A DNA stretch of 64,000 nucleotides from Parasedimentitalea huanghaiensis (GCF_009753675.1 NZ_WQLV01000007.1:62001-126000), one strand, 5' to 3'. Shown: positions 25,729 to 35,475, counted from the stretch's first letter. Made by a program: numbers and translations. Notes: generated by a model not told the origin, from the sequence alone.

Positions 25729-26465
25729 CTGCTGAACAAAACGTGTTGTCCCTGACCAATATTCACAAGGCATTTGGCGGTGTTGTCGCTATTCAAGACT
25801 TCTCTCTGAACCTGAAGGCAGGCGAAGTGGTAGCACTGGTTGGAGACAACGGCGCGGGTAAATCCACCCTGATCAAGATCGTGTCCGGGGTTTATACCCC
25901 AACATCGGGATCAATCGAGTTGGACGGCGAAGAAACATCCTTCAGCGATGCCAGTTCTGCCCGCAGCAAGGGTATCGAAGTGGTCTATCAGGACTTGGCT
26001 CTGGCAGATCAACAGCCGGTATTCATGAACATGTTTCTGGGTCGTGAGCTAACCAAACCACCGTTTGGCTTGTTGGATAAGGACCGTATGCGACGCGAGT
26101 CGCAAGAGCTGGTGGACGAGTTGGATGTGCGCATTCCCTCAGCAAGCTCGACAATCAGCCAGCTGAGTGGTGGCCAGCGGCAGGGCATCGCTATTGCCCG
26201 TGCCACCCATTGGGCCAGCAAACTGATCTTGTTAGACGAACCCACCGCTGCACTTGGCGTCGCGGAAACCGCCCGGGTCGAAGACCTAATCGAGAATCTC
26301 AAGAAAAAGAACCTCGCCATTCTGATCATCAGCCACAGCCTGGATCAGGTGTTCCGCCTTTCCGACCGGATTTGCGTGCTGCGCCGTGGTCAACAGATCG
26401 GCATTCGAGAAACCGCAAAAACCGACAAAAACGAAATAGTCTCAATGATCACCGGAGTCGCCTGA
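25725..26465 (+). CDS. Sugar-type ABC transporter ATP-binding protein (single domain)
   Basis: 246 aa with one ATPase domain, as in FrcA-type systems, not the double-domain RbsA type. Walker A GDNGAGKS, signature LSGGQRQ, Walker B LILLDEPTAALG, H-loop IISHSLDQV. With the receptor and permease upstream it completes the importer. Confidence 0.93.
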   Translation: MTAEQNVLSLTNIHKAFGGVVAIQDFSLNLKAGEVVALVGDNGAGKSTLIKIVSGVYTPTSGSIELDGEETSFSDASSARSKGIEVVYQDLALADQQPVFMNMFLGRELTKPPFGLLDKDRMRRESQELVDELDVRIPSASSTISQLSGGQRQGIAIARATHWASKLILLDEPTAALGVAETARVEDLIENLKKKNLAILIISHSLDQVFRLSDRICVLRRGQQIGIRETAKTDKNEIVSMITGVA

Positions 26466-26466
26466 T

Positions 26467-27504
26467 ATGGATACGAAAATGATTGGCACCATAATGGCAC
26501 GCGAAGTGGCTGAGATCCCCGAGGTCCTGCACCGTCAGGTCCAACAAGGACTGGACAGCTACCTTTTAGCTGGTCGGCAAGCAGCCCGAACAAACCCCCG
26601 TGGTTTTGTGACCTGCGCACGCGGGACATCCGATCATGCTGCAACTTTTTTCAAATATGTGATGGAAACCCGGACAGGACTGCCTGTGACCTCCATCGGG
26701 CCATCAATTGCCTCGGTCTACAAGACACAGTTGAAATTGCAGGATCTTATTTGCATAACAATCTCGCAATCGGGGGGCAGCCCCGACCTGGTTGCCTTAC
26801 AGGCAGCAGCAAAACAGGGTGGCGCGCAAACACTTGCGTTTTTGAACGAAGCCGATAGCCCCGTTGGCGGATCTGCTGACATGGTTCTAGACGTTCTTGC
26901 CGGACCAGAAAAAGCGGTTGCCGCAACCAAGTCGTTTGTCAGCACCCTGTTTGCCATCCTTGGTTTTGCCGCTGGCTTTACCGATGACACCGAGTTAGAA
27001 TCAGCCCTGCGCAGTTTTCCCGATGTCTCCAAACTCGCCTTGAACAAAGACTGGAGCAACGCCCAACTGTCACTGGCTCGCGCTGGATCCGTGTTTACGG
27101 TTGGTCGTGGACCCGGTTTGGCTGTTGCAGCTGAAGCAGCACTGAAATTGAAAGAAACCTGCCGGATTCACGCCGAGGTGTTCTCAGCCGCCGAGCTTCT
27201 TCACGGACCTGTAGTCTTAGCTGACAACCGGTTTGCGAGCCTGGTTTTTGATAGCCAAGACGAAACACAAGAGTCAATTCGGGCAGTAATCCAGACCATG
27301 ACCGAGCGTGAAGCCGCAGCATTTGTGGTGACCCCTCTTGCAGACAGTCCCGACCATCTGGATGTTCCAGATGTAAATCACCCGTTGTTGCAACCACTGG
27401 TCCAGATTATTGGATTCTACAAATTCGTAGAAAAACTGGCCTGCAATCTTGGTGAAAATGCTGATGCGCCAAGTGGCTTGAACAAGGTCACCGTGACCGT
27501 CTGA
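26467..27504 (+). CDS. Tandem SIS-domain sugar isomerase/deglycase-like protein
   Basis: 345 aa with two SIS domains, like the C-terminal isomerase half of glucosamine-6-phosphate synthase (GlmS) without its glutaminase domain. Relatives include AgaS and FrlB, which act on amino-sugar phosphates or fructosamine phosphates. Marks: ARGTSDHAATFFKYV, SQSGGSPDLVALQ, ATKSFVSTLFA, GRGPGLAVAAEAALKLKETC, HAEVFSAAELLHGP. It begins one base after the ATPase stop. A role in breaking an amino sugar or glycated amine is plausible. Confidence 0.87.
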   Translation: MDTKMIGTIMAREVAEIPEVLHRQVQQGLDSYLLAGRQAARTNPRGFVTCARGTSDHAATFFKYVMETRTGLPVTSIGPSIASVYKTQLKLQDLICITISQSGGSPDLVALQAAAKQGGAQTLAFLNEADSPVGGSADMVLDVLAGPEKAVAATKSFVSTLFAILGFAAGFTDDTELESALRSFPDVSKLALNKDWSNAQLSLARAGSVFTVGRGPGLAVAAEAALKLKETCRIHAEVFSAAELLHGPVVLADNRFASLVFDSQDETQESIRAVIQTMTEREAAAFVVTPLADSPDHLDVPDVNHPLLQPLVQIIGFYKFVEKLACNLGENADAPSGLNKVTVTV

Positions 27505-27797
27505 ATTTGGTCACTATGAATTCAGAATATAGACCGTCGCTTCAAATGTCAGGGTGCTGGGCGGTGGGCGAAACTTCGTCGCGTAACGCGCCAACACCTG
27601 CCGCGCGGCAAATGTTGCCAAGCGTCTTTCCTGATTGAGATTGGTAAGGAAGGCCCTGTACTGACGGTCATTCGAACAGAGGCGAACAGCCAGTTCTAGC
27701 GCAACCAACCAAACTTGAAGTTGCCTGTACAAATGGCATTTCAAAGTCTAGCGTCCTCCTTAAATTTGCAAAAGACAATTCGGGGTTAGAAATCATC

Positions 27798-28532
27798 ATG
27801 CTGGGCAAGGTTGCGGTCGTTACAGGAGCAGGTGGCGGAATGGGCCGCGCGATTTCCCTCAAACTGGTGCAAGACGGGCTGACCGTGGTCGGACTGGATG
27901 TATCCGCAGAAAGGCTCGAAGAAACGTCGATGGCCATCGGTAATGGTTTTCACAGCTTGGCCGTTGACCTGACAGATGCCACCGCAGTTGCAGAGGCCTT
28001 CGCCAACATTAAGTCCCAGCACGGCGGGTTGGATGCATTGGTCAACAATGCCGGAACCTGCCTGATGTCCGATTTCCCGAATATCCCGGCGTCGGAGCTC
28101 AACAGTCAACTGGCGATAAACTTCAATTCAGCATTTTATTGTTGCCAGCAAGCGGTTCCCATAATGATGGATCGTCCAGGCGTGCGAAAAATTATCAACA
28201 TTTCATCCAACGGCGCCTATAATTTTGATGTTTTTGACCCACCACATTACCGCGCCAGCAAAGCAGCAATGGACACTTTGACCAAAGATCTTGCGCGGCG
28301 GTATGCGGCTGAAAAAATCGCGGTCAATTCGATTGCTCCTGCCATGACCACCACTCCGTTGTTTGATGTATTAACGGATGAGGTCCTACAGCAGGCAATA
28401 TCGGCAATGCCACACGGGCGTGCGATGGATCCGTCTGAAATTGCCAGTTGGGTTGCCTTCCTGATTTCACCTGCCGGGGATATCTCCAGCGGCAATATCA
28501 TCATTCTCAACCAAGGGCGGGACGTGCGTTAG
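27798..28532 (+). CDS. SDR family oxidoreductase
   Basis: 244 aa, complete classical SDR: cofactor loop TGAGGGMG at residues 9-16, NNAG, catalytic Ser in INISSNGAY, YRASK (Tyr-x3-Lys) and C-terminal SSGNIIILNQG. NAD(P)-dependent. It lies 293 bp after the SIS gene, so it may have its own promoter. Its 3' end overlaps the convergent metallohydrolase by 4 bp. Substrate unknown. Confidence 0.9.
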   Translation: MLGKVAVVTGAGGGMGRAISLKLVQDGLTVVGLDVSAERLEETSMAIGNGFHSLAVDLTDATAVAEAFANIKSQHGGLDALVNNAGTCLMSDFPNIPASELNSQLAINFNSAFYCCQQAVPIMMDRPGVRKIINISSNGAYNFDVFDPPHYRASKAAMDTLTKDLARRYAAEKIAVNSIAPAMTTTPLFDVLTDEVLQQAISAMPHGRAMDPSEIASWVAFLISPAGDISSGNIIILNQGRDVR

Positions 28533-29287
28533 GTGTATGCTTCGGGCGACTTCTTGAGGTTTGGCCATTGCTCGGGCGAATGCCCATAGATCACAAACGC
28601 TCCAGTTTCTTTAGCCATACGCATCAAGCGATCTGCGCTTGCAATGGCTTTTGCCTCGTCCCAGGATCCGGCAAACTTCTCGTCGATTTCAGAGGGGCGC
28701 GAGATCGCGTCACTGGTCAGCAAAACCATCCCTGTTTCTGGCAGTTCCAACATCAGCGCCAACTGGCCCGGCGCATGACCCGGTGAGGTGAGAACACGAA
28801 ACCCCGGGCCCACCTCAACGTCGTCTTCAATCACCAAGTACTCTTGATCTGGCCATTCAAGCGGCTGGACATCCCCCCAGTAAAGCGGTCTGGGCAAACG
28901 TCGCTCTGCACTTGAAACCAAAACTGGGGCCTGCGGAAAATCACCAAGACCGCCAACATGGTCAATATGGGTGTGTGTCAGAACATGCAGATCAATCTGA
29001 TCTGGTTTTATCCCTGCCAAGGCAAGCTGTGCCGCAGGCATATTGACCATCTCACACTCCAGAACTTCGCCAAACTCATACAGCCTGTCCTGTTCAGTGG
29101 CTGCGGCTTTGTCCACGGCATATTTTTGCGGAAACCCGGTATCGACCAGAATGGTTTCACCTGCGTCTGTCTGGATCAGAAACCCGCAAATGCCGATAAC
29201 TCTACCGTTTGCATGCACTTTGAACAGTCCGTAATCCAGAACATGCAACGAGATCGGTCGCCCTTTCAAATAACCTTTGGCTTGCAT
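28529..29287 (-). CDS. Metallo-beta-lactamase-fold hydrolase, AHL-lactonase-like
   Basis: 252 aa. The zinc motif HTHIDHVGG, a later SPGHAPGQL and a C-terminal YGHSPEQW give the ligand set of the N-acyl-homoserine-lactonase branch. It may open a lactone, either a quorum signal or a sugar lactone produced by the neighbouring dehydrogenase. It is convergent with the SDR (4-bp overlap) and divergent from the aminotransferase across 40 bp. Confidence 0.86.
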   Translation of the reverse strand: MQAKGYLKGRPISLHVLDYGLFKVHANGRVIGICGFLIQTDAGETILVDTGFPQKYAVDKAAATEQDRLYEFGEVLECEMVNMPAAQLALAGIKPDQIDLHVLTHTHIDHVGGLGDFPQAPVLVSSAERRLPRPLYWGDVQPLEWPDQEYLVIEDDVEVGPGFRVLTSPGHAPGQLALMLELPETGMVLLTSDAISRPSEIDEKFAGSWDEAKAIASADRLMRMAKETGAFVIYGHSPEQWPNLKKSPEAYT

Positions 29288-29327
29288 AACATCCCCTCAT
29301 TGCTGCTCCAACCATCGCGGGTCACAG

Positions 29328-30455
29328 ATGAAAGTCAAGATTCATACCCTGTTCCAGTATCTGCTTGATACAACCGAAACTGATCCCGAAGCCTTTATTG
29401 GTTTTTCGCTGGCCGAGTCGCCAAAACTGGGTGACTTTCTGGATGATCTTGACCCAGAAATGTCTCTCGATTGGAATCTACAGTCCTTTCGAGGCCTGCC
29501 ATCCCTGCGCCAGCGTGTCATCGATCAGGCTGGTTTGGCCACGATATGTACTGCTGATGACGTGTTAGTTACCGCTGGCGCTGCCGAAGCCAATTACCTG
29601 GCGTTCATGCAACTTGTCGACGCCGGTGATGAAATTATCACAGAAACACCTGGATGGCCGCAGATAGAAGTTTTGGCCAAAGCCAGAGGAGCCACAGTCA
29701 AACTGGTCGAAAGAAATGAAGCCGCAGGTTGGGCTTTGCCGCTGGATCAACTGGAACAGTTCGTCACCGAGAAAACCCGGCTGATCTTCCTGACCAACCC
29801 AAACAACCTAACCGGCAAACTGTTGAGCCAAGAAGAGCTTCTTCGGATTACGCAGATTGCTGACAGGGTTGGCGCGTGGTTGATCGTTGACGAGGTTTAT
29901 GCTGGTCTGGAATGGACAACCAACAGAGCGCCGTCGATTGCGGGGCTCTATGAGCGCGGAATTACCACAGGCAGCGTGTCCAAGGCCTTGGGGTTGCAGG
30001 GGCTACGCACCGGTTGGCTTATCTGCCGTGACAAAAACATGGTGATGGACGCGATTGTCTTGCGGGAGAACAGCAGTGAAATCATGAATGTCATGGGGGA
30101 AGTGATAGCAGAAATTGCTCTGCGCCCAGATCAGCTAAGCCAAGCTTTGGCCAAAGCGCGAGACGATAGCATGGCTACATTGGAGTATCTGGACGCATAC
30201 ATCAGTGCTGAGCCCAAATTATCCTGGCACCGACCCGAGGCAGGATTGATAGGTTTGGCACGGCTGGCAGAGGGAATTGATAGTGACACCTTCGCAAAAC
30301 GCCTGCTGGCTGCGCCATACAAGACCTTTCTGCTTCCAGGCAGCGCCTACGGGCTTTCGAACCACATCCGACTAGGAGTTGGCGGCGGTGCTTCTGCAAA
30401 ATTGGAAGTTGGGCTTACCCGAATGTCAAAACTTTTGGCGAAATGGGGCGCCTAG
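29328..30455 (+). CDS. Class I/II PLP-dependent aminotransferase
   Basis: About 375 aa. The start at 29328 (MKVKIHTL) is preferred over an in-frame codon at 29277, which would overlap the divergent gene. Fold type I marks: TAGAAEANYLAF, FLTNPNNLTG, IVDEVYAGLEW, GSVSKALGLQGLRTGW (PLP lysine in SKALG) and LPGSAYG. Substrate not predictable; it could deaminate a product of the ROK-cluster pathway. Confidence 0.88.
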   Translation: MKVKIHTLFQYLLDTTETDPEAFIGFSLAESPKLGDFLDDLDPEMSLDWNLQSFRGLPSLRQRVIDQAGLATICTADDVLVTAGAAEANYLAFMQLVDAGDEIITETPGWPQIEVLAKARGATVKLVERNEAAGWALPLDQLEQFVTEKTRLIFLTNPNNLTGKLLSQEELLRITQIADRVGAWLIVDEVYAGLEWTTNRAPSIAGLYERGITTGSVSKALGLQGLRTGWLICRDKNMVMDAIVLRENSSEIMNVMGEVIAEIALRPDQLSQALAKARDDSMATLEYLDAYISAEPKLSWHRPEAGLIGLARLAEGIDSDTFAKRLLAAPYKTFLLPGSAYGLSNHIRLGVGGGASAKLEVGLTRMSKLLAKWGA

Positions 30456-30472
30456 ACCTGACATTTGATGAG

Positions 30473-30562
30473 TGGCGGGGAGACAGGGATTCGAACCCTG
30501 GGAACGCTCTCACGTTCAACGGTTTTCAAGACCGCCGCATTCGACCACTCTGCCACCTCCCC
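30473..30562 (-). tRNA. tRNA-Ser (anticodon TGA)
   Basis: 90-nt cloverleaf on the minus strand: acceptor stem GGGGAGG paired near the 3' end with TCTCCCC, anticodon loop CTTGAAA with TGA, a long variable arm typical of serine tRNA, T-arm GGTTCGAATCC and an encoded CCA (30473-30475). Confidence 0.96.
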
Positions 30563-30772
30563 GGTCGAAGTGGGGTTTAGGCGCTGTTTCGAACACTGGC
30601 AAGCGAAAAACAAAAAACACTTAAAATAGCTTGATACGGGGATTTCTTGCCGAGCTCACAGGACAGACTTTTCATGATACCCAGCACGCGCTATGGTGGC
30701 GCCAATAGAGGGCCAACCGGGGCAACCGGCACGGGGCGTAACGACGTCCACAAGACAGGCAAGGAATAGATT

Positions 30773-31660
30773 ATGAGTGACGCGAAGGTGACGAGATCCC
30801 AGGCAGCGCGCCTTACGATTGCCGTTATGAGCCTTGCACTATTGGCTGCATGTGAAGAAGGTGCCATGCCCAGCTTCCTGCAATCCAATGACAGTGCAGG
30901 TGACAGTGCCCCAGTAGCGAGCAACAGCACCAAACTTGTTGAGCGCGATGTCGAGGCACCGGATGTTTTCCAAGTCACTGAAGCCGGTCTGTGGGATGGC
31001 CGGCCTTCCCTTGGCGGTGTCTGGGTGGCACATCCAGATGCCAAAGATCCGGAACGTGTCATCATTCGTAACAGTGCCAACGGTAAGTTTGTGATTGGCG
31101 CCTTGTTTCGGCGCGAGCGCGAAATTCCCGGTCCCAGGCTTCAGGCGTCGTCAGATGCCGCTGCCGCTTTGGGAATGCTAGCCGGTGCGCCTGTTGAATT
31201 GAATGTGACTGCTTTGCGCCGTGAAACGGTTGATGAAACTCCCACAATTGAAGACGCGGCAGACGTAGAGGTCGCTACGCTTGAACCCAATTCAGATACA
31301 AGTGGCGACATCTCACAAACCCAGCTTGATCCTATCGCGGGTGCGGCAGCCGCGCTTGAGGCATCAACACCGGCAGCCCCCACGGCTCCGACATCGAGTT
31401 CCACGTTACCAGCCAAGGTGTCACCGCTTGCCAAACCCTACATTCAAATTGGAATTTTCAGCGTGGAAGCCAACGCCAAGGGCACGGCCGGGCAGATGCG
31501 GAATGCCGGAATGATCCCTACGGTTATTGAGCAAACGTCGAATGGTAAACCATTCTGGCGCGTCGTTGTTGGCCCCGCTCAAAGCAATTCCGAGCGTTCG
31601 GCACTTCTGAAAAAGGTCAAATCCGCAGGCTTTTCAGATGCCTATGCCGTCACTAACTAA
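30773..31660 (+). CDS. SPOR-domain lipoprotein
   Basis: 295 aa. The N-terminus ends in a lipobox LAAC with Cys27, so it should be a lipidated envelope protein. A Pro/Ala/Ser-rich linker (about residues 170-220) leads to a C-terminal SPOR domain (PYIQIGIFSVEANAKGTA ... FWRVVVGPAQS), which binds denuded septal peptidoglycan. SD AAGGAA 9 nt upstream. It precedes dacC by 18 bp, fitting a cell-wall operon. Confidence 0.9.
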   Translation: MSDAKVTRSQAARLTIAVMSLALLAACEEGAMPSFLQSNDSAGDSAPVASNSTKLVERDVEAPDVFQVTEAGLWDGRPSLGGVWVAHPDAKDPERVIIRNSANGKFVIGALFRREREIPGPRLQASSDAAAALGMLAGAPVELNVTALRRETVDETPTIEDAADVEVATLEPNSDTSGDISQTQLDPIAGAAAALEASTPAAPTAPTSSSTLPAKVSPLAKPYIQIGIFSVEANAKGTAGQMRNAGMIPTVIEQTSNGKPFWRVVVGPAQSNSERSALLKKVKSAGFSDAYAVTN

Positions 31661-31678
31661 GCGCTGGAGGGTACAGCT

Positions 31679-32860
31679 ATGATCAAGATCCTGAAATCCT
31701 CGGCTAGGATGGTTGCGGTGGGCGGTTTGTTCCTCGGGCTATCCGTGCTGTCAGCGTCTGCGTTCGAGACCAAGGCCCGCGCCGCCTATGTTCTAGACCA
31801 GCGAACTGACACCGTTTTGTTGGCAAAAAACGCCGAACAGCCATTGCCACCCGCCTCGATGTCCAAGCTGATGACGCTTTACGTTGCCTTTGAAGCGATC
31901 CGTGACGGGCGCTTGACCTTGGACGAGCAGCTACCTGTTAGCGAGCATGCGATGAGTTACGGCGGGTCTACCATGTTCCTGGATACAACTGACCGGGTTC
32001 GTGTCGAAGATCTGCTGCGCGGCATCATTGTCCTGTCAGGTAATGACGCCTGCGTGGTTCTGGCCGAAGCACTTAGCCCCGACGGTACCGAGGCAGGCTT
32101 TGCCCGTTACATGACCAAGCGGGCCCAGCAGTTGGGTATGATGAATTCGACCTTTGCCAATGCCAATGGTTGGCCTGCTGCCGGACATCGGATGTCAGTG
32201 CAAGATCTGGCTATTTTGGCAGAACATCTGATCGAAGATTTCCCGGAGTACTATCCTCTGTTCTCGGAGACCGAGTTCAAGTTTGACGGCAGAGCTCCTT
32301 CGAACACCAGAAACCGTAACCCCTTGCTTAGTCTTGGCATTGGTGCAGACGGGTTAAAAACGGGTCACACTTCCGAGGCAGGCTATGGTCTGGTCGGCTC
32401 CGCAATTCAGGGTGATCGACGCGTCATATTTGTCGTATCGGGGCTAAACAGCACCGCGGCCCGCGCAGAGGAGGCCGAAGCCCTCGTTAACTGGTCGTTT
32501 CGCCAATTTGCCAGCAAAACCATCGCGAAAGCCTCTGTTCCGGTGGCTCAGGCCGAAGTCTGGAGGGGCACGGAAAAAACCGTAGGACTGGTTCCTGCGG
32601 AAGACCTGACCGTGTTACTGCCTGCTCTGTCAGGCAAACAAATCAATGCAGAAGTGGTCTATACTGGCCCTATCGAAGCACCAATCGTAAAAGGTCAAGA
32701 ACTTGCCAAACTTGTATTGAAACCCGAAGATTTACCTGAAATACGCCTCCCTCTTGTCGCAGCCAAAGATGTGCCTAGTGGCGGCTTTCTGGTTCGCGTC
32801 ATGAGTGCGGCAGATATTCTGGTTTCACGATTTCTAACCGGTCCCGAGGGGGCAATGTGA
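31679..32860 (+). CDS. dacC: D-alanyl-D-alanine carboxypeptidase (PBP5/6 type)
   Basis: 393 aa. Sec signal peptide of about 28 residues, then the penicillin-binding triad: SMSK (Ser60, Lys63), SGN 120-122 and KTG 227-229. A C-terminal beta-rich domain and weak amphipathic tail follow. It trims the terminal D-Ala from peptidoglycan pentapeptides in the periplasm. The last codons overlap the tmk start (GTG inside ATGTGA). The dacC/dacA choice of symbol is by family only. Confidence 0.92.
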   Translation: MIKILKSSARMVAVGGLFLGLSVLSASAFETKARAAYVLDQRTDTVLLAKNAEQPLPPASMSKLMTLYVAFEAIRDGRLTLDEQLPVSEHAMSYGGSTMFLDTTDRVRVEDLLRGIIVLSGNDACVVLAEALSPDGTEAGFARYMTKRAQQLGMMNSTFANANGWPAAGHRMSVQDLAILAEHLIEDFPEYYPLFSETEFKFDGRAPSNTRNRNPLLSLGIGADGLKTGHTSEAGYGLVGSAIQGDRRVIFVVSGLNSTAARAEEAEALVNWSFRQFASKTIAKASVPVAQAEVWRGTEKTVGLVPAEDLTVLLPALSGKQINAEVVYTGPIEAPIVKGQELAKLVLKPEDLPEIRLPLVAAKDVPSGGFLVRVMSAADILVSRFLTGPEGAM

Positions 32861-33492
32861 CACTACTTCCGACGAACGGCCTGTTTCTGACATTTGAAGG
32901 TATCGACGGTTCGGGTAAATCCACCCAATGTCGTCTGCTAGCCGAAACTTTGCGCGAACAGGGCCACGAGGTTGTTCTGACCCGCGAGCCAGGTGGATCC
33001 AACGGTGCCGAAGAAATTCGCCGTTTGGTGCTTGAAGGCGACCCAGACCGCTGGTCCGCTGAGACGGAGCTTTTGTTATTCACAGCCGCCCGACGCGACC
33101 ACCTGGAACGCACAATTGAACCAGCTTTGGCAGCCGGGAAAGTTGTGATTTGTGACCGCTTCGCCGACAGCACCCGGATGTATCAGGGTCTGTCGCGTGG
33201 CAATCTGAGAGCACAGGTCGACAAACTGCATAAGATGATGATTGGCCGGGAACCAGACCTGACCATCCTGATCGACATGGATCCCGAAATTGGCCTGTCT
33301 CGTGCCAAAGGCCGACAGACAGCCGAAGAGCGGTTCGAAGATTTTGGCCTCGAACTTCAGTTAAAAATGCGCGCAGGATTCTTGGCCTTGGCTCAAGAGT
33401 TTTCACCCCGGTTTCGGGTGATCGATGGCACTCAATCTCTTGACGCAGTTGCCGCCGATGTTCTGACCCAAGCTCGGGCTGCATTGTCATGA
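32857..33492 (+). CDS. tmk: Thymidylate kinase
   Basis: 211 aa. Phosphorylates dTMP to dTDP. P-loop FEGIDGSGKST, dTMP-binding TREPGGS, DRFADST and a LID region RAKGRQTAEERFE. GTG start overlapping the dacC stop; its stop overlaps the holB ATG by 4 bp. Confidence 0.96.
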   Translation: MTLLPTNGLFLTFEGIDGSGKSTQCRLLAETLREQGHEVVLTREPGGSNGAEEIRRLVLEGDPDRWSAETELLLFTAARRDHLERTIEPALAAGKVVICDRFADSTRMYQGLSRGNLRAQVDKLHKMMIGREPDLTILIDMDPEIGLSRAKGRQTAEERFEDFGLELQLKMRAGFLALAQEFSPRFRVIDGTQSLDAVAADVLTQARAALS

Positions 33493-34616
33493 AAGGCAAA
33501 ACGGTAGACGAAGACTTGCCGCGCGCCGATCAGGCTCCCGGTGCGCCACACCCGCGCGAAACCGAACAACTGTTTGGCCAGGAAGACGCCGAAACCGCTT
33601 TCTTGACGGCCTTCAATTCTGATCGCCTGCATCACGGCTGGCTCCTCACTGGCCCCCAAGGCATTGGCAAGGCCACCCTTGCCTGGCGCATCGCCCAGTT
33701 TTTGCTGGCCACGCCCCCCGCCGAGGATGGCTTGTTCGGCGCGCCGCCCCCGGTGGAAACGCTGGACATCCACCCAGACCATCCGGTCGCACACCGCATT
33801 CAGGCTTTGGCCGAACCGGGTCTCGCCGCGATCACCCGCAGCTACAACGACAAGACTAAACTGCGCAGCCAGATCGTAGTCGATGACATCCGAGCATTGA
33901 ACCGCTTCTTCGGCCTTTCAGCCACCGACGGAGGCCGCCGCGTGGTGATTGTTGATGCCGCCGACGACATGAACACAAGTGCTGCCAATGCTTTGCTGAA
34001 AATGCTCGAAGAACCACCTGCGCGCACCACTCTACTGCTGATCTCGCACCAACCGTCACGTCTGCTGCCCACGATCCGTTCGCGCTGCCGCACTCTGCGC
34101 CTGTCGCCTCTTACCCCCGACGACATGCAATCAGCGCTGACACAGTCCGGTGCAGAACTCCCGAATAACCCGGATCACCTCGCGGCACTTGCAGCCGGAT
34201 CCGTTGGGGCAGCCCTGCGCCTGCTAAACCTAGGAGGATTGCAAATCTATGCTGAGCTGGTGCAAATCCTCGCTTCGATGCCCCGCCTCGACCGCCCGCG
34301 CGCCATGGCATTGGCTGAAGCAGCTGCCCAACGCGGTGCGTCCGATAAGTTCGAACTGCTGCTCACTCTGATTGACGTGGCGCTGGCCCGTCTGGCACGT
34401 ACCGGTGCCATCGGAGCCCCGCCAGCGCCTGAGGCAGCACCGGATGAGGCAAACATGTTAAACCGCCTGTCTCCCACTCCGCAGGCGGCCCGCGTCTGGG
34501 CTGACCTGGCAGCTGAAGTCACGGCGCGGGTCCGCCACGGTCAAGCCGTGAACCTTGACCCTGCAGCGCTTGTCCTAGATACCGTTTTCAAGATGCAAAC
34601 AACAGCGTCCCGCTAG
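33489..34616 (+). CDS. holB: DNA polymerase III subunit delta'
   Basis: 375 aa clamp-loader subunit. N-terminal AAA+ domain with GPQGIGKATLAWRIA, a sensor region VVIVDAADDMNTSAANALLKMLEEPP and the SRC motif in IRSRCRTLRL. Position after tmk is the standard alphaproteobacterial order. Confidence 0.93.
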   Translation: MKGKTVDEDLPRADQAPGAPHPRETEQLFGQEDAETAFLTAFNSDRLHHGWLLTGPQGIGKATLAWRIAQFLLATPPAEDGLFGAPPPVETLDIHPDHPVAHRIQALAEPGLAAITRSYNDKTKLRSQIVVDDIRALNRFFGLSATDGGRRVVIVDAADDMNTSAANALLKMLEEPPARTTLLLISHQPSRLLPTIRSRCRTLRLSPLTPDDMQSALTQSGAELPNNPDHLAALAAGSVGAALRLLNLGGLQIYAELVQILASMPRLDRPRAMALAEAAAQRGASDKFELLLTLIDVALARLARTGAIGAPPAPEAAPDEANMLNRLSPTPQAARVWADLAAEVTARVRHGQAVNLDPAALVLDTVFKMQTTASR

Positions 34617-34659
34617 ACCACCGACGGTCCGCACCGACGCATCCGCGACAGAGACAGGC

Positions 34660-35475
34660 ATGACCCAAACCACTGACACTCCACAGATCACTGACAGCCA
34701 CTGCCATCTGGATTTTCCTGATTTCGAAGGCCAACTGGACTCAGTTGTCGCCCGTGCCGCAGAGGCTGGGGTGACGCGCATGGTGACCATTTGCACCAAG
34801 CTCAGAAACGAACCCAACGTCCGTGCTATTGCCGAAGCTCATGCTCCCGTATTCTACGCTGCAGGTACACATCCGATGAGCGCCGCGTCTGAACCAATGG
34901 CCACGCTCGACGAACTTCTAGCACTTGCCAAACATCCCAAGTTTGTAGGTATTGGCGAAACCGGACTGGATTACCACTATACTGCTGACAGCGCTCAAGT
35001 TCAAAAAGACAGCCTGCGCATCCATATCGCTGCTGCGCGTGAAACCGGCCTGCCCTTGATCATCCATTCGCGTGCTGCAGATGAAGACATGACTCGCATC
35101 CTGACTGAAGAAATGAACAACGGTGCGTTTTCCTGCGTCATGCATTGCTTCTCGTCCTCACCCGAACTGGCCCGCGCCACGCTGGACCTTGGCTGCTACC
35201 TGTCGATGTCAGGCATCGCGGCCTTCCCCAAAAGCCAGGAAATCCGCGATATTTTTGCAGCGGCCCCGATTGAACGGGTTTTGGTGGAAACCGATGCTCC
35301 TTATCTGGCACCGCCGCCCCACCGTGGCAAACGCAACGAGCCGGCCTATACAGCCCACACCGCTCGCATTGGAGCTGAGGTCTTTGGCCTGAATTACGTA
35401 GATTTTGCAGCCCGCACCCAAGAAAATTTCGAGCGCCTGTTCAGCAAGGCTGCGGCCTATACGGTTCCTGCCTAA
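34660..35475 (+). CDS. TatD family metal-dependent hydrolase
   Basis: 271 aa TIM-barrel DNase-like hydrolase. Metal ligands: DSHCHLDF (His14, His16), GETGLDYHY, IHSRAADED, MHCFSSSPE and ETDAPYLAP. Follows holB as in many proteobacteria and ends with a one-base overlap with the next gene. Confidence 0.94.
   Translation: MTQTTDTPQITDSHCHLDFPDFEGQLDSVVARAAEAGVTRMVTICTKLRNEPNVRAIAEAHAPVFYAAGTHPMSAASEPMATLDELLALAKHPKFVGIGETGLDYHYTADSAQVQKDSLRIHIAAARETGLPLIIHSRAADEDMTRILTEEMNNGAFSCVMHCFSSSPELARATLDLGCYLSMSGIAAFPKSQEIRDIFAAAPIERVLVETDAPYLAPPPHRGKRNEPAYTAHTARIGAEVFGLNYVDFAARTQENFERLFSKAAAYTVPA

Noticed and set aside
27514-27744. Possible 76-aa minus-strand gene in the 293-bp gap after the SIS gene
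   Set aside because: Composition is protein-like but there is no motif, no clear Shine-Dalgarno and no partner gene. I leave the gap as intergenic; peptide or conservation evidence would change this.
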